Positions 1 through 8,038 of a DNA stretch of 64,000 nt are shown in pieces. Origin of the DNA: Chersky-806 sp036502405. Its GTDB lineage: Bacteria > Actinomycetota > Acidimicrobiia > IMCC26256 > JAENVU01. Where the stretch lies: contig DASXYP010000022.1 of NCBI GenBank assembly GCA_036502405.1, forward strand, positions 1 to 64,000. Direction: 5' to 3'. Position 1 is the first letter of the stretch; each line of letters begins with the position of its first letter. The translations under genes were made by a program, and so were the position numbers. The notes below the pieces were generated by a model. It did not search any database and had not been told where the DNA came from. It saw nothing but the letters and a program-made list of their open reading frames with translations.

Positions 1-433
1 TCTCCTCGACCATGTGGATGAGGATCCAGCGCAGGCTGAGCATCCGGCCGTGGTCCTCGAAGGTGTCGTCGAGCGCGCGCGTCCGCCAGATCTCGTCCGC
101 GGCGTCGCCCTCGGCCCGGTAGGACGCGAGGACGCTCTCGACCGTCTCGTCGTCCTCGATGGAAAGGTCCGCGTCGGGGCTCGCGTCGTTCCACGGCACC
201 GGGTACTTCTCGCGCAGCACCGCCTTTCGCGACCATCCGCGCTCGACCCAGCCGAGGTGCTGCACGATCCCGAGCGCGCTCAGGATGCCCGGTGGCATCG
301 GGCGGACCGCGAGGTCGCGGGGGAGGCCCTCGACCTTCCGCACGACCACGGTCCGGTAGAACCGGAGGAAGTCCTCGAGCATCTCGCGCTCGCCGAGCCG
401 GCCGGACGGGTCCTCGGGCGGCGGAGTGCTCAC
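1..433 (-). CDS. DinB-like (DUF664) protein, C-terminus cut by window edge
   Basis: Reading the reverse strand from a GTG at 433 gives an open frame of 144 residues running off the left edge. It contains the pattern typical of DUF664/mini-DinB four-helix proteins: a helix with FLRFYRTVVVRKVEGL, then SALGIVQHLGWVERGW (the His in HLGWVERGW is the usual first metal ligand), and near the edge LSLRWILIHMVEE, the start of the last helix that normally continues with ARHNGHADLLRE. Members are putative metal- or thiol-cofactor-dependent enzymes of unknown substrate, common in actinobacteria that use mycothiol. It is divergent from the cyclase-like gene. The family call is good; the function is unknown. 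Confidence 0.75.
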   Translation of the reverse strand, partial: MSTPPPEDPSGRLGEREMLEDFLRFYRTVVVRKVEGLPRDLAVRPMPPGILSALGIVQHLGWVERGWSRKAVLREKYPVPWNDASPDADLSIEDDETVESVLASYRAEGDAADEIWRTRALDDTFEDHGRMLSLRWILIHMVEE

Positions 434-463
434 CGGCCCATGGTCGCGCGCCAGACTGTCGCG

Positions 464-988
464 ATGCGCGTGCCCAGGACCTTCGCCTTCGTCGACCTCT
501 CCGGCTTCACCCGGTACACCGACCTCCACGGTGACGACGAGGCGGTCGCGGTGCTCACGCAGTTCCGATACTCGGTGCGTTCGATCGCGTCCGACATCGG
601 CGTGCGCATCGCCAAGTGGCTCGGCGACGGGGCGATGCTCGTGGCGGTCGAGGGCCCGTCGCTCGTCGCGGCGGTGGTGGAGCTCCAGGAGCGCTTTGCG
701 GACGACGGCATGCTGCCGGTGCGGGCCGGCCTCGCGTGGGGGCGGGTGATCCTCTTCGAGGGCGACGACTACACGGGTGGTGCCGTGAACCTCGCGTCGC
801 GGCTGTGCGATCTCGCGCAGCCATTCGAGGTGCTCGGCACGGCCGAGGTTGCGCACGAGCTCCCGCCCGGAGTCGCGGCGCACCCGGTCGGCCCGAAGCC
901 GATCCCGGGCTTCGGCGCACCGATCGCGGTCGTCCGGTTGACGAAGATCCCGCGTCCCGATCCGATGGCCGACGCGCTGCTCGACTGA
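464..988 (+). CDS. class III adenylate/guanylate cyclase catalytic-domain protein
   Basis: About 174 residues forming a single stand-alone cyclase homology domain. The first metal-binding Asp lies in FAFVDLSGFTRYTD, the second in KWLGDGAMLV, and the conserved GDDYTGGAVNLASRL segment corresponds to the GDxxGxxVNxAARL signature. No transmembrane, HAMP or other regulatory domain is attached. It would convert ATP (or GTP) to a cyclic nucleotide if it dimerises, but single-domain actinobacterial members are often uncharacterised. The start is uncertain: ATG at 464 is preferred because homologues begin just before the first strand; an in-frame ATG at 440 adds eight residues. It is divergent from the DinB-like gene. 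Confidence 0.8.
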   Translation: MRVPRTFAFVDLSGFTRYTDLHGDDEAVAVLTQFRYSVRSIASDIGVRIAKWLGDGAMLVAVEGPSLVAAVVELQERFADDGMLPVRAGLAWGRVILFEGDDYTGGAVNLASRLCDLAQPFEVLGTAEVAHELPPGVAAHPVGPKPIPGFGAPIAVVRLTKIPRPDPMADALLD

Positions 989-1023
989 CCGACGCGCCCC
1001 GCGTGATGCGGCGGTAGCCTTCG

Positions 1024-1836
1024 GTGGTGAACACGCTTCGGCTCGAACGCGACGGCCACGTCGGGCGGCTGGTGCTCGCACGACCCGAGAAGCTCAACAG
1101 CTTCACGGGCGAGATGTGGGACGAGCTGCGCACCCTCGGTCAGCAGCTGCTCGCCGATCCCGGCGACCTCCGGGCCTTGATCGTCATCGGGGAGGGTCGC
1201 GCGTTCTCGAGCGGCATCGACACGTCGGTGTTCACGACCGGCGCCGGCATCCCGGTGCCCGATCCGGGCGCACGCGACGAAGACCCGGCGGTCGATCTGG
1301 TGATGCGCACGCAGGAGGCGTTCTCGTGGCTCGAGACCGTTCCCTTCGCCACGATCGCCGCAGTGCGCGGCTTCGCGTTGGGCGCCGGTCTGCAGATCGC
1401 GCTGGCGTGCGACCTGCGCATCTTCGCCCGCGGGACGAGCGCCGGGCTGCTCGAGCTGAAGTACGGGATCATGCCCGACCTCGGGGGCACGCAGCGGCTG
1501 CCGCGCCTCGTCGGGCCCGGCAAGGCCAAGGAGCTCATCTTCACCTCGGCGCGCATCGACGCCGAGGAGGCGTACCGGATCGGCCTGTGTGAGCAGCTGG
1601 TCTCCGAGGAGGAGCTCGAGGAGGCGGCCGAGGCGCTCGCCGTCACGATTGCCGCGCAACCTCCGTTGGCGGTCAAGGGCGCGAAGCGCGCGGTCAACGC
1701 CGCGTTCGACGAGCGGACGGTCGACGGTCTGCGGATCGAGGCCGAAGGGCAGGCGGTCTGCCTCCCGAGCGACGACATGAAGGAAGCGATCGCGGCATTC
1801 GTCGAGCAGCGCCCGCCGGTGTACCGCAACCGGTAG
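1024..1836 (+). CDS. enoyl-CoA hydratase/isomerase family protein
   Basis: A 270-residue crotonase-fold protein. The oxyanion-hole regions are recognisable: AFSSGIDTSVF around residue 60 and FALGAGLQIALACDLRI around 118-133. The second acidic position is kept (Glu144 in LLELKYGIMPDLGGTQR), but the first catalytic Glu is Gln124. It may therefore be an isomerase or another crotonase-family enzyme and not a true hydratase. It ends with a typical C-terminal helix. A TAGCCT hexamer at 1015-1020 lies 6 nt before the in-frame GTG at 1027, so a leaderless mRNA starting there is more likely than the GTG at 1024. A second crotonase paralogue lies at 5745. Confidence 0.88.
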   Translation: MVNTLRLERDGHVGRLVLARPEKLNSFTGEMWDELRTLGQQLLADPGDLRALIVIGEGRAFSSGIDTSVFTTGAGIPVPDPGARDEDPAVDLVMRTQEAFSWLETVPFATIAAVRGFALGAGLQIALACDLRIFARGTSAGLLELKYGIMPDLGGTQRLPRLVGPGKAKELIFTSARIDAEEAYRIGLCEQLVSEEELEEAAEALAVTIAAQPPLAVKGAKRAVNAAFDERTVDGLRIEAEGQAVCLPSDDMKEAIAAFVEQRPPVYRNR

Positions 1837-1905
1837 CCACGTCATCTGAAGGTCTGCCGCTTGATGCCCCCGGCGGGCGCGCCGCGCCGCTAGCCTTGCT
1901 GCCCG

Positions 1906-3159
1906 ATGGATGCCGTCGCTGTACGGCCGGGACCGCCGTTGTCGGGCGCGATCAAGATCTCCGGTGCTACGAAGAACTCGGGGCTGAAGCAGCTCGCCGC
2001 CGCGTTGCTCGCACCGGGCGTCACCGTCGTCCGCAACCTCCCCCCGGTCGCCGATCTCGAGGTCATGATCGCCGTGCTGCGCGCGGTCGGTGCCGACGTC
2101 GCGTGGGCGGGTCCCGAAGAGCTCCACATCGACACCTCGGGCCGGCTCACCCCGGAGGCGCCCTACGACCTCGTCAGCCGCATGCGCGCCTCCATCAACG
2201 TGCTCGGACCGCTGCTCGCGCGCTGCGGCGAAGCGCGCGTCGCGCTGCCGGGCGGCGACAACATCGGGAGCCGCAAGCTCGACATGCACTTCCGCGGCCT
2301 CACCGCGATGGGCGCCGAGCTCGAAGTCACCCACGGGTTCGTGGAGGCGCGCTGCAACAAGCTCAAGGGCGCGGCGATCGTGCTCGACTTCCCGAGCGTC
2401 GGCGCGACGGAGAACCTTCTGACCGCAGCGGTGCTCGCGAAGGGCGAGACTGTCATCGAGAACGCGGCGCGCGAGCCGGAGATCCGCGACCTCACCGCGT
2501 TCCTCAACCGCATGGGCGCGCACATCCTCGGCTCGGGGACGAGCACGATCCGCATCGAAGGGGTCGAGGAGCTCGTCCCGTGCGAGACCGAGATCATGGG
2601 CGACCGCATCGAGGCAGGCACGTTCCTGATGGCGTGCGGGATCGCCGGGGGCGAGATCGAGCTGGAGGGCGTGCGCCTCGAGCACCTCGAGATGGTGGTG
2701 ATGAAGCTCGGCGAGATGGGCATGCGCGTCTCGCCGACCCCGGACGGCATCTGGGCGTCGGCGACGGACCGGCTCACCGCGGTCGACATCGCGACGCTGC
2801 CGTATCCCGGCTTCGCCACCGACTTCATGCCGATGGCGATTGCGCTGCTCGCCGTCAGCGAGGGCACGTCGATCGTGACCGAGAACGTCTTCGACAACCG
2901 GTTCTCGTTCGTGGACGAGCTCGTCCGCATGGGCGCCGACGTGCGCACCGAGGGCCGCTACGCCGTGGTCCGCGGCGTTCCCCGCCTGTCCGGTGCTCCG
3001 GTCCGGGCGCTCGACGTGCGGGCGGGCGCCGCGCTGGCGCTCGCCGGGCTCCAGGCCGAGGGGAGCACGGTGGTGCACGAGTGGCACCACGTGGACCGCG
3101 CGTACCCGGACTTCGTCGGCGCGCTGTCGGCGCTCGGCGCCGACATCCACCGCATCTGA
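1906..3159 (+). CDS. murA: UDP-N-acetylglucosamine 1-carboxyvinyltransferase MurA (fosfomycin-insensitive type)
   Basis: A 417-residue EPSP-synthase-fold enzyme catalysing the first committed step of peptidoglycan synthesis, transfer of enolpyruvate from PEP to UDP-GlcNAc in the cytoplasm. Lys23-Asn24 lie in SGATKNSGLKQ, the conserved APYDLVSRMRASINVLGPL segment follows, and the loop reads LPGGDNIGSRKLD, with Asp118 where most bacteria have the fosfomycin-alkylated Cys. The catalytic-base Asp is in GFATDFMPMA and the terminal Arg is in VDRAYPDF. TAGCCT at 1891-1896, 9 nt before the ATG, points to a leaderless transcript. It is convergent with the lipoprotein gene after a 16-nt gap. Confidence 0.95.
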   Translation: MDAVAVRPGPPLSGAIKISGATKNSGLKQLAAALLAPGVTVVRNLPPVADLEVMIAVLRAVGADVAWAGPEELHIDTSGRLTPEAPYDLVSRMRASINVLGPLLARCGEARVALPGGDNIGSRKLDMHFRGLTAMGAELEVTHGFVEARCNKLKGAAIVLDFPSVGATENLLTAAVLAKGETVIENAAREPEIRDLTAFLNRMGAHILGSGTSTIRIEGVEELVPCETEIMGDRIEAGTFLMACGIAGGEIELEGVRLEHLEMVVMKLGEMGMRVSPTPDGIWASATDRLTAVDIATLPYPGFATDFMPMAIALLAVSEGTSIVTENVFDNRFSFVDELVRMGADVRTEGRYAVVRGVPRLSGAPVRALDVRAGAALALAGLQAEGSTVVHEWHHVDRAYPDFVGALSALGADIHRI

Positions 3160-3175
3160 CGCGCCGGGCGCTGCT

Positions 3176-4402
3176 CTAGGGGGAGCTCGGTCGTGCGGCC
3201 CCGGGGCGGACGAACGCGTCGGCCACGCCGTTGGTGTCGTGGTCGACGAGATCGTCGGCCGCGCTGGTGAAGGCGATCTCGTGGCCGCCGTCCGAGAGCA
3301 CACCGCCGAGGATGTCGGCGTCGGGCTCACCGCCGGACGTCGAGCTGGCGAACCGCCGCGTGCTGCCGTTCGCCACGTCGAGCAGGAAGAGGTCGATGCG
3401 ACTCGCGCTGCCGTCGGAACCGAGGTTCCCGGGTCCGACCATGAGGACGCTGTTGCCGTCGGAGCTGATGCCCGCGATCCACGCCCGTGCGTCTTGCACG
3501 ATGAGCCTCGCGGTCGCGGTGGCCCGGTCCACGACGTAGTCGCCGGCCGCGAGGCAGGCCGATCCGCCGACGTCCCCCTGGGAGTGCCAGGCCAGGTAGC
3601 GGCCGGTCGCGCTGAGCGGCCCGGTCGTGACGAACGCGCAATTCCCGAACGGGAGGACCGGCCACCCGGCTCCGCTGCCGTCGGTGTCGATGAGCACCGG
3701 CGCCGGTGTGCAGCCGTGCGTGCAGCCGATCGACAACGCGAAGTGCTGGAGGTCCTTCGACGCCGCGTAGGAGTTGTAGGTGTTGGTGCTCAGCGTCTTC
3801 GTCGTCCCGAGCTGCCGGTCGCGCCGGTAGAGCGTCTCGTCGTCGATCGGCGGGAAGGAACCCGGCGAGCTCCACAGGAACGACACGAAGCGCCCGCCGG
3901 TGCTGATCGCGAGGTTGCTCGCGCCACCGTACGTCTGCACGCCGGGCGGCACCTGGCTCGCCCATGTCGTGGTACCGGCCGTCAGGTCGCGCACGTAGAC
4001 GTCCGGGACGGCGTTCGTGTCGGCCGGATCGAGCGCCGCCGCGGTCAGGAACGCGACGTACCGGCCGTCGGAGCTCATCGCCGCGGTGATGACCCCACCC
4101 GGGAGCTGGCTACCGTCGTTCGCGACGTCGACGCGCACCGTGGCCCCGGTCTTCGTGTCGTGGCGGAAGAAGTCCGTGGCGTTGTTCGTGTCGTCCGGCA
4201 CCAGGTTCGTCGCGTCGGAGGACACGAGCGAGTACCGGCCGTCGTCGGTGACCGACCAGCTGCCCGAAGCCTGGTTGCCCTCCGACCCGCTGCTCGACAC
4301 GCTCACGCGGGTGATCGCGCAGCCGGTCGCGACCAGCGCCACGACGCTCGCGCCGGCCAACATCCGAAAGGAGCCCCTCGTCCTCGCGGTGCGAAGTCGC
4401 AT
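3176..4402 (-). CDS. secreted lipoprotein with TolB/PD40-like beta-propeller repeats
   Basis: 408 residues. The N-terminus is a lipoprotein signal: basic MRLRTARTRG, a hydrophobic stretch, then the lipobox VALVATGC with Cys28. The mature part has repeats of the form SDGRYVAFLTAA...LDPADTN...DVYVRDL, characteristic of the PD40/WD40-like propellers of TolB-related proteins (TDDGRYSLVSSDATNLV, SSDGRYVAFLTAA, SATGRYLAWHSQG, SSDGNSVLMVGPG, SDGGHEIAFTSAADDLV). Actinobacteria have many such proteins; here it probably has an extracytoplasmic binding or scaffold role. A good Shine-Dalgarno (GGGAGG) precedes the ATG. The specific function is unknown. Confidence 0.8.
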   Translation of the reverse strand: MRLRTARTRGSFRMLAGASVVALVATGCAITRVSVSSSGSEGNQASGSWSVTDDGRYSLVSSDATNLVPDDTNNATDFFRHDTKTGATVRVDVANDGSQLPGGVITAAMSSDGRYVAFLTAAALDPADTNAVPDVYVRDLTAGTTTWASQVPPGVQTYGGASNLAISTGGRFVSFLWSSPGSFPPIDDETLYRRDRQLGTTKTLSTNTYNSYAASKDLQHFALSIGCTHGCTPAPVLIDTDGSGAGWPVLPFGNCAFVTTGPLSATGRYLAWHSQGDVGGSACLAAGDYVVDRATATARLIVQDARAWIAGISSDGNSVLMVGPGNLGSDGSASRIDLFLLDVANGSTRRFASSTSGGEPDADILGGVLSDGGHEIAFTSAADDLVDHDTNGVADAFVRPGAARPSSP

Positions 4403-4484
4403 GGGCCTGCCTCCCTCGTCGTCTCGTGCCCCGCGACTCTAGAGAGGCCCCCGGGCGAACGGAAGTGTGCGGGAAGAGCTGGGG

Positions 4485-4490
4485 TAGGTT
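4485..4490 (+). promoter_or_regulatory. candidate -10 element for the NifU-like gene
   Basis: TAGGTT lies 32 nt before the ATG at 4523. Transcription starting about 7 nt downstream would give a leader of roughly 26 nt that contains AGGAGGT at 4507-4513, the strongest Shine-Dalgarno sequence in this part of the window. It is therefore one of the minority of genes here with a conventional leadered start. Based on position and hexamer only. Confidence 0.4.
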
Positions 4491-4522
4491 GGTGGTTGGA
4501 CGGCCCAGGAGGTGACCCCCAG

Positions 4523-4759
4523 ATGTCCACCGACACGATGGAGACCGGCATCCTCGAGGCGATCGACGCGATCCGGCCCGCCCTGCAGGCCGACGGCGGC
4601 GACATCCTCTTCAAGGAGGTCGACGACGGCGGTGTGGTCCACGTCGAGCTCGTGGGTGCCTGCGGGACCTGCCCGGTGTCGACCATGACGCTGAAGGCGG
4701 GCGTGCAACGGATCATCATGGACCGGGTCCCGGGCGTCACCGAAGTCGTCGCCGACTGA
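4523..4759 (+). CDS. NifU C-terminal-domain (Nfu-type) iron-sulfur scaffold protein
   Basis: A 78-residue single-domain Nfu protein with the hallmark CxxC (Cys47 and Cys50, VELVGACGTCPVSTMTLKAG) that bridges a 4Fe-4S cluster between two monomers for transfer to client proteins. The start is fixed by AGGAGGT nine bases upstream of the ATG. The length matches minimal Nfu proteins. It is followed after 7 nt by the MeaB-like GTPase, so the two are probably cotranscribed. No other SUF/ISC gene is nearby. Confidence 0.9.
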   Translation: MSTDTMETGILEAIDAIRPALQADGGDILFKEVDDGGVVHVELVGACGTCPVSTMTLKAGVQRIIMDRVPGVTEVVAD

Positions 4760-4766
4760 CCGACGC

Positions 4767-5711
4767 GTGGCCAAGGCGATCGATCCGGGGCCGCTCGTCG
4801 CGCGGGCCGTCGACGGCGATCGCGCCGCGGTGGCCAAGCTCATCTCGCTGGTCGAGGCGGGCGGGCCGGCCGCGATCGAAGCGTCCGCGCTGCTCTACCC
4901 CGAGACCGGGCACTCGTACACGGTCGGGTTGACCGGCGCCCCGGGCTCGGGGAAGTCCAGCCTCACGAACGCGCTCATCCGGCGGCTGCGGGCCGAGGGC
5001 ACCGAGGTCGGCGTGCTCGCGATCGACCCGACCAGCCCGTTCAGCGGGGGCGCCATCCTCGGTGACCGGGTGCGCATGCAGGACCACGCGATCGACGACG
5101 GGGTCTACATCCGGTCGATGGCGACGCGTGGCCACCTCGGCGGGCTCGCGCTCGCGACCCCACTCGCGGCGCGCGTGCTCGACGCGGCCGGGAAGCCCTG
5201 GGTGCTGGTCGAGACCGTCGGCGTGGGCCAGGTCGAGGTCGAGATCGCGGGGAACGCGGACACGACCGTCGTCGTGGTGAACCCCGGGTGGGGCGACGGG
5301 GTGCAGGCGAACAAGGCCGGACTCCTCGAGATCGCCGACCTGTTCGTGGTGAACAAGGCCGACCGTGAGGGCGTGGCCGAGACCATCCGCGACCTCGAGA
5401 TGATGCTCGACCTCACCGGCGAGATGGCGTGGCGGCCGAAGGTCGTGCAGGCGGTGGCGACGCGCGGCGAGGGGATCGATGACCTCTGGGCCGCGATCGG
5501 CGAGCACCGCGCCTTCCAGGAGCGCACGGGTCAGCTGGAGCGGCGGCGGGCCGACCGCCTTCGCGACGAGGTGCGCGACATCGTGGCGGCCCGGCTGCGC
5601 GAGCAGGCGAACGCCGCGTGCGCCGGCGACCGGTTCGAGAAGCTCGTCGCGCAGGTCGCGGCGCGCGAGCTCGACCCGTACGCCGCGGCCGCGGAGCTGC
5701 TCGGCACCTGA
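4767..5711 (+). CDS. meaB: MeaB/ArgK-type P-loop GTPase (methylmalonyl-CoA mutase chaperone family)
   Basis: 314 residues. Walker A is GAPGSGKSS (VGLTGAPGSGKSSLTNALI), followed by the MeaB-specific VLAIDPTSPFSGGAILGDRVRM, then IRSMATRGHLGGLA, the G3 region ETVGVGQVEVEIA and the NKAD base-specificity motif. These G3E-family GTPases load and protect adenosylcobalamin-dependent mutases such as methylmalonyl-CoA mutase. No mutase gene lies in the window, but neighbouring crotonases fit acyl-CoA metabolism. It starts with GTG, 7 nt after the NifU-like stop, in one transcription unit. It could serve another acyl-CoA mutase. Confidence 0.9.
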   Translation: MAKAIDPGPLVARAVDGDRAAVAKLISLVEAGGPAAIEASALLYPETGHSYTVGLTGAPGSGKSSLTNALIRRLRAEGTEVGVLAIDPTSPFSGGAILGDRVRMQDHAIDDGVYIRSMATRGHLGGLALATPLAARVLDAAGKPWVLVETVGVGQVEVEIAGNADTTVVVVNPGWGDGVQANKAGLLEIADLFVVNKADREGVAETIRDLEMMLDLTGEMAWRPKVVQAVATRGEGIDDLWAAIGEHRAFQERTGQLERRRADRLRDEVRDIVAARLREQANAACAGDRFEKLVAQVAARELDPYAAAAELLGT

Positions 5712-5744
5712 CCGCGCCCGCCGGACCTTCGGTAAGGTCCGGGC

Positions 5745-6524
5745 ATGACCGACGCGCTCGTCCTGACCGAGGTCCGCGACGACGGTGTGGCGACGCTGCG
5801 CCTCAACCGCCCGCCGATGAACGCGCTCTCGCAGGCGCTCCTGGGCCAGATCGCGGCAGCCGCACTGGACTTCGTCGCCGACCCCGCGGTGAAGGCCGTC
5901 GTCGTCCTGGGCGGCGAGAAGGCCTTCGCCGCGGGCGCCGACATCGCAGAGTTCGGCGACCAGGCGGCCGCGCGCCAGGTCGGTCGCGCGTTCCGAGCCG
6001 CGTTCGACGGGCTCGCCGCGGTGCCGCGGCCCGTCATCGCGGCGATCAACGGCTACGCGCTCGGCGGCGGCCTCGAGCTCGCGATGAGCTGCGACCTGCG
6101 GATCGCGAGCGACAAGGCGCGCGTCGGCCAGCCCGAGATCCTGCTCGGCATCATGCCCGGCGCGGGTGGGACCCAGCGGCTGACCCGGCTCGTCGGTCCG
6201 GCGAAGGCGAAGGAGCTGGTGTGGAGCGGCCGCCAGGTCCGCAGTGACGAAGCGCTCACGATCGGGCTCGTCGACCGCGTCGTGCCGGCGGACGACCTCG
6301 AAGCCGAGGCGCTTGCGTGGGCGGGCGAGCTCGCGAGCGGCCCGGTCGTCGCCATGGGGCTCGCGAAGCAGGCGATCGACGACGGTCTCGACGGCTCGCT
6401 CGCGCGCGGCCTCGACGTCGAGGCGCAGGCGTTCGTCGAGGTGTTCGCCACCGACGACGCGCGCGCGGGCGTCGCGAGCTTCCTGGAGCACGGCCCCGGC
6501 AAAGCCACCTTCCACGGCCGCTGA
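5745..6524 (+). CDS. enoyl-CoA hydratase
   Basis: A 259-residue crotonase-family protein with both catalytic acids in place: Glu111 in YALGGGLELAMSCDLRI and Glu131 in GQPEILLGIMPGAGGTQRL. The oxyanion-hole residues are in FAAGADIAEF. It should hydrate trans-2-enoyl-CoA in beta-oxidation or a related pathway. TAAGGT at 5733-5738, 6 nt before the ATG, suggests an independent leaderless transcript although the gene follows the MeaB gene by only 33 nt. It is convergent with the SRPBCC gene. Confidence 0.92.
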   Translation: MTDALVLTEVRDDGVATLRLNRPPMNALSQALLGQIAAAALDFVADPAVKAVVVLGGEKAFAAGADIAEFGDQAAARQVGRAFRAAFDGLAAVPRPVIAAINGYALGGGLELAMSCDLRIASDKARVGQPEILLGIMPGAGGTQRLTRLVGPAKAKELVWSGRQVRSDEALTIGLVDRVVPADDLEAEALAWAGELASGPVVAMGLAKQAIDDGLDGSLARGLDVEAQAFVEVFATDDARAGVASFLEHGPGKATFHGR

Positions 6525-6539
6525 CCCCGAGATCACGGG

Positions 6540-6989
6540 TCAGGATGCGGAGTGTTCCGCCTTGGCCCGGAGCCGGTGGAGGTTGGCGCGCCAGAGGCGG
6601 GTGAACACGCTGCGGCTGGTCTGCTCGCCGACCGGTCCGCCCATCCACCAGGGATAGCGGAGCCGCTCGTCCCAGCACAGCTCGGTCAACCCGCCGGCGA
6701 GGGCGCGCAGCCGGAACCGGCCTTCACCGGTCACGACGCCGCGGTGCTCGATGCCCATCAGCGCCCCCGGCTCCCACTCGGTCACGGTCATCACATCGGT
6801 GGTGGTGAACGGGCCGACGCGGGTCAGGCACTCGAACTCGGTGCCGACCCCCGTGTGCTGCTCGGTCCGGAACGTGATCGCGACCGCGTCGGCCATCCAC
6901 TCGGTGTGCGTCTCGATGTCCTCCATCGCCGCCCACACCGCGTCGGGCGGGACGCCGATCGTCTCGCAGAGCCGGAGCTCGACGGTCAC
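6540..6989 (-). CDS. SRPBCC (START-like/polyketide cyclase) family protein
   Basis: 149 residues with the N-terminal pattern of SRPBCC hydrophobic-pocket proteins: VELRLCETIGVPPDAVWAAMEDIETHTEWM, followed by alternating strands and a long C-terminal helix (SVFTRLWRANLHRLRAKAE). Such proteins bind lipids or aromatic ligands or act as cyclases; no specific ligand can be inferred. The start is GTG. It lies 26 nt downstream of galT on the same strand and the gap is made of repeated CGTGAC units, so cotranscription with galT is likely. Confidence 0.75.
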   Translation of the reverse strand: MTVELRLCETIGVPPDAVWAAMEDIETHTEWMADAVAITFRTEQHTGVGTEFECLTRVGPFTTTDVMTVTEWEPGALMGIEHRGVVTGEGRFRLRALAGGLTELCWDERLRYPWWMGGPVGEQTSRSVFTRLWRANLHRLRAKAEHSAS

Positions 6990-7015
6990 GGCGTCACGGC
7001 CGCGTCACGACCGCG

Positions 7016-7996
7016 TCACGACGGCGCCGCATCTCGGAGCCGGACCGCGGCGAGCTCGGGCGGGACGACGTTGACCAGGATCCCCGTCCCCTCCTCGAAC
7101 CCGGCGACGAGCGTCGTGCGCGGCAGCACGTCGACGTGCCAGTGGAACTCGCCTGCGGGTCGACCGGGGGGCGCGGTGCGGATGACGAGGTTGTACGGCA
7201 CGTCGCCGAGCGCGGCCTGCAGCCGGCGGAGGGCGTCGCGGAGCCCCAGCGCCACGACCCGGATCTCCGCATCGGTCGCGTCCTCGACCCGGGCTCGGGT
7301 CGAGCGGTGCGCCACCCGCAACCCGTAGGGGACCCATGCTGCGAACGGGCTCCACGCGGGTGCGGGCCCGTCGATGACCACGAGGTCGTCGCGACGGGCG
7401 TCGGTGAGCTCGCGCGCGACGAGATCGGTGGTGGCGAGCCGGTCGATCGCCGCGTCGACGGCTCCGGGAACGAGGTCGAGCGCGACGACCTGGGCGTGAG
7501 GGTGGGCGATCGACGCCCCGGCCGCCTTCCCGTGGTTGATGAACGCCTGGACGTACGCGTGGCCGGCGTCGAGGTGGACCCGCACCCGCTCGCGGATGAC
7601 CGTGAGGACCTCGACCGCGGCAGCGTCGTCGAGGCTCGCGAACGAGGCCTCGTGGCCGGGGGAGAGCACGATGACCTCGTGCACGCCCCCAATCGGCGTC
7701 GCACCGTGTGCGACGCCGAACGCCTTCGCGCCCGTGGGATCGTGCGGCTCGGCGCCCCCGACGATCGGGTAGAGGTTCGGCACCACGCGCACCCGCCAGC
7801 CCTCGGTCCCGGCGGCACCGTCGCCGGTGCGCTGCACCTCCGGCGGCGTCATCTCCTCGCGGCCGGCGCAGAACGGGCAGTCGTCCGGCTCGGTCCCGGA
7901 GGCCGGCGCCGTCGGGAAGACGAACGGTCGCGCCGCCCGCTCGATCGCGACGATGACACTGCGTCCGCTGATCGCATCGTGACGGAGCTCGGGCAT
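7016..7996 (-). CDS. galT: galactose-1-phosphate uridylyltransferase
   Basis: 326 residues of the GalT branch of the HIT superfamily. A zinc-site CPFC (DDCPFCAGREEMTPPE) is followed by NLYPIVGG, a second segment FINHGKAAGASIAHPHAQV carrying the active-site HPHxQ, and the late GEFHWHVDVLPR histidines. It exchanges UMP between UDP-glucose and galactose-1-phosphate in the Leloir pathway; a galE-like epimerase is at 24168, but no galK is seen here. TAACGT (complement of 8004-8009) sits 7 nt before the ATG, so this gene and the divergent flavoprotein at 8039 both look leaderless. Confidence 0.9.
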   Translation of the reverse strand: MPELRHDAISGRSVIVAIERAARPFVFPTAPASGTEPDDCPFCAGREEMTPPEVQRTGDGAAGTEGWRVRVVPNLYPIVGGAEPHDPTGAKAFGVAHGATPIGGVHEVIVLSPGHEASFASLDDAAAVEVLTVIRERVRVHLDAGHAYVQAFINHGKAAGASIAHPHAQVVALDLVPGAVDAAIDRLATTDLVARELTDARRDDLVVIDGPAPAWSPFAAWVPYGLRVAHRSTRARVEDATDAEIRVVALGLRDALRRLQAALGDVPYNLVIRTAPPGRPAGEFHWHVDVLPRTTLVAGFEEGTGILVNVVPPELAAVRLRDAAPS

Positions 7997-8038
7997 CCGA
8001 GGGACGTTAGCGAAGCACCGGTCGCGTAGCCTGGCCCG

